This document shows positions 61,129 to 64,000 of a stretch of 64,000 nucleotides of DNA, in pieces. Under the pieces are notes generated by a model that was not told the DNA's origin, did no database searches, and worked only from the letters and a program-made list of their open reading frames with translations. Source of the stretch: Pseudolachnospira sp051055405 (lineage in GTDB: Bacteria; Bacillota; Clostridia; Lachnospirales; Lachnospiraceae); NCBI RefSeq assembly GCF_051055405.1, contig NZ_CP167068.1:2914001-2978000 (forward strand), read 5' to 3'. Both the position numbers and the translations under genes were made by a program. Positions within the stretch are counted from its first letter, which is position 1. Every line of letters begins with the position of its first letter.

Positions 61129-62649
61129 TTATTCCTTTTTGTAAAGAACCTGTTTATTCCTAATCAGTCGATTCCACTCCTTTTCGTTAATTTTCATAAA
61201 CGTGATAACGGAATTTTTGAATTCCGGATTGTCTGTCGAGGTTTTTAGCCTAACAATAGCCTTAAACCGTTTGCTATCATCACCAACAAATTCTTTAAGA
61301 ACCAACGCCGTGCTTGGCTTATTGGATTCAATGATGTAATCTGGGCTTATTACCGCCTGCGTTAAATACTCGTAATACCGCTCAAAATCATTCGGATGCC
61401 GCGTTTTTATGTGACCAATTCGCTCATCCGTAATAATTATTTCGTCCGTCACAATGTCTTCTGTTATGCACTTGTATATTTCCCTATCAATTTTTCCGAT
61501 TGTATGCACACCCAGTACCTCTTTCGTTGCTCTTAGTCCTATTGTACCAAAGCTAGAGGTTTTTGCAACGCTTTTCCGCTCGCCCACCTTTTCTCTTGCT
61601 GTGATTTGAGCCCGGCCCGCCACATATTTTTTATACCATTGTGCGTAAGTCATATCCGCCGGAACTGTTTCTGCCTTTCCGGTTTCCGGATTCCGCGCCC
61701 GACGTTGCATCGCTATAAGTTCGCTATTTGAAATATCGCAAATAGTCGTCGACCGGCACCAAGGATGCATAGGAGGACAATTCGAACCCGGCTGCTGTTC
61801 CGATACCTTAAACCGCTTTCCGTCAAGAGATCGGCACACTTCCGATGTGCGAAGATCAAGCGTTGCAACAAAACGATAATACTCAACGCCACACTCCTCA
61901 TAGGAGATCATCTCCATCTGATTCGCAAGAAAGCAGCTCTCCGTCCTGACAAGACGCCGGGCTGCCGAAGCACCACTCGCAAACTTATTGGCGATGATAT
62001 CCGCAGCTTCCCGGTCCGTCCTGCCAGTAATCAAGCTGGCAAGAAGTTCCTCTTTGATGCTCTTCGCCAAGCCTTGTGTATTGCGCCAAATCCTGCCGGA
62101 ATAATTGCTTCCGGACCATTTACTGTTGATTATTCGATCAATTGCCTTGTGATCAATCGCAAAAAAAGGAAATCCAGTTCCAATTCTCTGCTGAACGTCA
62201 AATACGGTTCGATAATATACTTCTCTGCCAAGCTCCGCATAGTGGCTTGAGCTCAGAACCCTTTCCTGATTGTAAACGTTCCGCATAGTCTGATCGAGCT
62301 GACTTTGTATTTGCTGAAGCCGCTCTAATCTTGCCTGATATGCCGGTCCCTCTAAATCTGCCAATATGGCCGCTCTCGTCTCGCTGTTTGGCCCCACCGC
62401 TCTCAACGCCTGCCGCAACTCATCCAAGGACGCTTTGTCCCGTAGTGTATTGAGTATACGATAGGCCTCTGCATCCGATAGCGCGTGTTTACTACGAAAT
62501 TTTCCAAATACCTGATCTATTTCGTGGTTGATGTATCCAGATGCCTTATAATATAATTTTGAAATCTCATCCGCTGCGTCTTCGGCAGCTTGCATGTACT
62601 CAAACATCCGCTGGGCTTGTCGACGTTCCCAGTATGATAGATTACTCAT
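61129..62649 (-). CDS. MuF-type minor head protein with C-terminal PBECR-like nuclease
   Basis: 506 residues. The N-terminal 300 are the SPP1 gp7/MuF minor head domain, with RRLVRTESCFLANQMEMISY and the Cys/His part NCPPMHPWCRSTTI. After a linker, residues about 385-500 look like a PBECR nuclease: IGHIKTRHPNDFERYYEYLT, VISPDYIIESNKPSTALVL and NSVITFMKINEKEWNRL. MuF proteins go into the capsid or DNA, so the toxin could be delivered on infection. It overlaps the portal stop by 8 bp. Confidence 0.85.
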   Translation of the reverse strand: MSNLSYWERRQAQRMFEYMQAAEDAADEISKLYYKASGYINHEIDQVFGKFRSKHALSDAEAYRILNTLRDKASLDELRQALRAVGPNSETRAAILADLEGPAYQARLERLQQIQSQLDQTMRNVYNQERVLSSSHYAELGREVYYRTVFDVQQRIGTGFPFFAIDHKAIDRIINSKWSGSNYSGRIWRNTQGLAKSIKEELLASLITGRTDREAADIIANKFASGASAARRLVRTESCFLANQMEMISYEECGVEYYRFVATLDLRTSEVCRSLDGKRFKVSEQQPGSNCPPMHPWCRSTTICDISNSELIAMQRRARNPETGKAETVPADMTYAQWYKKYVAGRAQITAREKVGERKSVAKTSSFGTIGLRATKEVLGVHTIGKIDREIYKCITEDIVTDEIIITDERIGHIKTRHPNDFERYYEYLTQAVISPDYIIESNKPSTALVLKEFVGDDSKRFKAIVRLKTSTDNPEFKNSVITFMKINEKEWNRLIRNKQVLYKKE

Positions 62650-64000
62650 CTAAATTGCCTTCATCTGGTGGGGGATTGTTTCCAATACCAAATAGGTCTC
62701 GCTGCTGTTTCAGCGCCTCCTCTGCCTCTTTCTCGGTAGCATTAAGCTCTTCTTCGACGTTTTCAACAAACGGGACCTGAGATAAAAGTGTTTTTTTGCT
62801 GACTTTGCCCCAAAGGTTGGCTACAATCTGACTGATCTCCAAAAGATTTTTCGGGAGAGCACGGGTAAATACTGGCGTGATTCCCGCCACATTCATCTGA
62901 ATGCCTTTTTGGCCCAAATAATTTGCAAAAATGCGGAGCCGCTTTCGTAGCCCCTTTTTATAATATCTGGTCTTGATCTTCGTAATGTTTTCCATCCCTA
63001 GTAACTTAAACTCCATTGCTACGCCAGAAACATTGCCACCGAATGACTCATCGGTCATACAGGGGATGTGAGAAAACTTGTGGATATCTTGCTCAATAGC
63101 CTTTTTAAGGATTTCCACTCCCGCTTCGTCGAAAGTTCTTGTTAGGTATTCCGCCTTTGTCGAATCAGGGAGCTCAAGCAACTTCTCCTTTTTTAGGCGT
63201 TTCATAGCCTCTTCACTCCCCTTACCATCACCTGGTTCTTCTGCATCATCGTCACTCAATAGGGTTCCGTAAATGGCAAGTATGGAGTCGATAAACTGCT
63301 CTTTATCCGTGATCCGGTCCGACATCAAGGCGTTGTAGGCATCAATAAGTGGAATTTGAAGCTCATAGTCACCAATCCCAAGTTTATTGTTGAGATACTC
63401 AACGATGGGTACCTCACCTTTGTAATGTGCTTCTGGCTTCTCCAAAAGTGCTTGAGGTCCTTCAATATCCTGAATATTTAGGACATACTTATAATTTTTA
63501 GTCAAAACAGTCGCTACGTAGACCGGTCCTGTCTGAGCGCTGTCATCTTTGCGGGCGTAATAATAGACGGCAAAGAGTTCTCTTTGCTCAATGCTATCAT
63601 CATAGACCATAAAAGTATTTTCTGGCGGCAGGTTCTTGATCGTCAGCTCTGTGTCGCCTTCCTTGGCATAAATATATTCATAGGCGCGTCCATAAATGGA
63701 AAGGTCCATTCCATTATCTCCATCCGCCTCATCAGATCCAGCAGCATCTAAGGCATCTGTGATGTCGCTAATATCCTCTTTTCCCCGATAGCTGACCGGG
63801 TTTCCGATAAAGTACGAACTGGCCGTATCTGAAATATCCTTAGCATGATTGCAAACTAAACGGTTTTCCCTGTTTGCGTCTCGTAGAATTTTATGTTTCC
63901 CTTCATAGTAATTTTTAAGATTTTCCAATCTTGGTACACCACTTCGATGCTTTGCAATTAAATGCCTGATAACCTGTTTGTTTGGATTTGTTTCGTCCCA
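62642..64000 (-). CDS. phage portal protein (5' end beyond window)
   Basis: The frame is open to the right edge, so at least 452 residues are visible. The start of the visible part reads KQVIRHLIAKHRSGVPRLEN, then NYYEGKHKIL, and GNPVSYRG, standard for SPP1-type portals. The C-terminal half has PCMTDESFGGNVSGVAMEFK. It forms the dodecameric channel for DNA packaging. The true start lies outside the window, and terminase should come next. Confidence 0.93.
   Translation of the reverse strand, partial: WDETNPNKQVIRHLIAKHRSGVPRLENLKNYYEGKHKILRDANRENRLVCNHAKDISDTASSYFIGNPVSYRGKEDISDITDALDAAGSDEADGDNGMDLSIYGRAYEYIYAKEGDTELTIKNLPPENTFMVYDDSIEQRELFAVYYYARKDDSAQTGPVYVATVLTKNYKYVLNIQDIEGPQALLEKPEAHYKGEVPIVEYLNNKLGIGDYELQIPLIDAYNALMSDRITDKEQFIDSILAIYGTLLSDDDAEEPGDGKGSEEAMKRLKKEKLLELPDSTKAEYLTRTFDEAGVEILKKAIEQDIHKFSHIPCMTDESFGGNVSGVAMEFKLLGMENITKIKTRYYKKGLRKRLRIFANYLGQKGIQMNVAGITPVFTRALPKNLLEISQIVANLWGKVSKKTLLSQVPFVENVEEELNATEKEAEEALKQQRDLFGIGNNPPPDEGNLDE

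Larger units (their letters stand above)
43307..64000. mobile_element. siphovirus-type prophage (left part; right part outside window)
   Basis: Contains lysogeny-end genes, serine recombinase, mini-CRISPR array, lysis cassette, tail, connector, capsid, scaffold, MuF and portal genes in standard order. Terminase, replication genes, main repressor and right attachment site must lie beyond 64,000. All structural frames are intact, so the phage could be functional. The tape measure, tail chaperone frameshift and HK97-gp10 gene indicate a long non-contractile tail. Confidence 0.93.

Noticed and set aside
61129..62649. Splitting the MuF gene into a head protein and a separate toxin gene
   Set aside because: One open frame without internal ribosome site joins both parts.

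Overview
The window looks like chromosome from a spore-forming gut Clostridia, most likely Lachnospiraceae. The evidence is spoIIR, a CotS-type spore coat gene, DacF, type III glutamine synthetase, class II adenosylcobalamin-dependent ribonucleotide reductase, PurO-type IMP cyclohydrolase and AGGAGG-type ribosome binding sites. Positions 1 to about 43,300 are host chromosome. From about 43,307 to the right edge is the left part of a prophage that runs on beyond the window.

Host part, left to right. (1) A carbohydrate block on the minus strand: HAD phosphatase, phosphohexose mutase, CotS-like protein, 4-alpha-glucanotransferase, PucR-type regulator and an MsmX/UgpC-type ATPase. (2) Plus strand: cca, a NodB deacetylase, a ~277 bp fold-back palindrome, and nrdJ behind a promoter with an inverted-repeat operator. 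(3) A cell-wall block on the minus strand (ddl, murI, a DUF1934 protein, dacF), then spoIIR and a group IIC intron lodged beside the hairpin after ppiB. (4) A TPM-domain protein and a zinc-ribbon protein, then two tandem copies of a small RNA gene, each with its own promoter and terminator. (5) An aspartate-dehydrogenase-like gene and a LysR gene, then a five-gene minus-strand operon (PanB-like, PEP-mutase-like lyase, TAXI binding protein, fused TRAP permease, NicX/M29-like metalloenzyme) with a divergent aminotransferase. It looks like carboxylate uptake and breakdown. (6) glnN, purO, a ParE/Phd-type toxin-antitoxin pair, fba, hom, gap, a pseudouridine synthase, an AEC transporter and feoB.

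feoB is cut off at its 5' end inside the motif that normally reads NQHTGNWPG. From that codon rightward the sequence is phage. The lysogeny end holds a BlaI-like gene, a 54-residue ORF, an AbrB-like regulator, two unknown genes and a serine recombinase. Three promoters there carry the same palindromic operator (TTGGTWACCAA) in the 17-bp spacer. Behind the recombinase, with its own promoter, is a two-repeat, one-spacer mini-CRISPR array of type I-C-like sequence with no cas genes. Then on the minus strand, in reverse order of the assembly pathway, come endolysin, holin, XhlA-like protein, tail fibres, baseplate/tail protein, tape measure, a frameshifted tail chaperone pair, tail tube, connectors, capsid, scaffold, a MuF protein with a C-terminal PBECR-like nuclease, and portal (cut by the window edge). 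The 590 bp between MuF and scaffold contain two tandem structured-RNA candidates supported by covarying kissing loops.

The most promising items for new biology are the phage mini-CRISPR array, the tandem kissing-loop RNAs beside the nuclease-tipped MuF gene, the three-promoter operator circuit, the tandem host small RNAs, and the interruption of feoB by the prophage.
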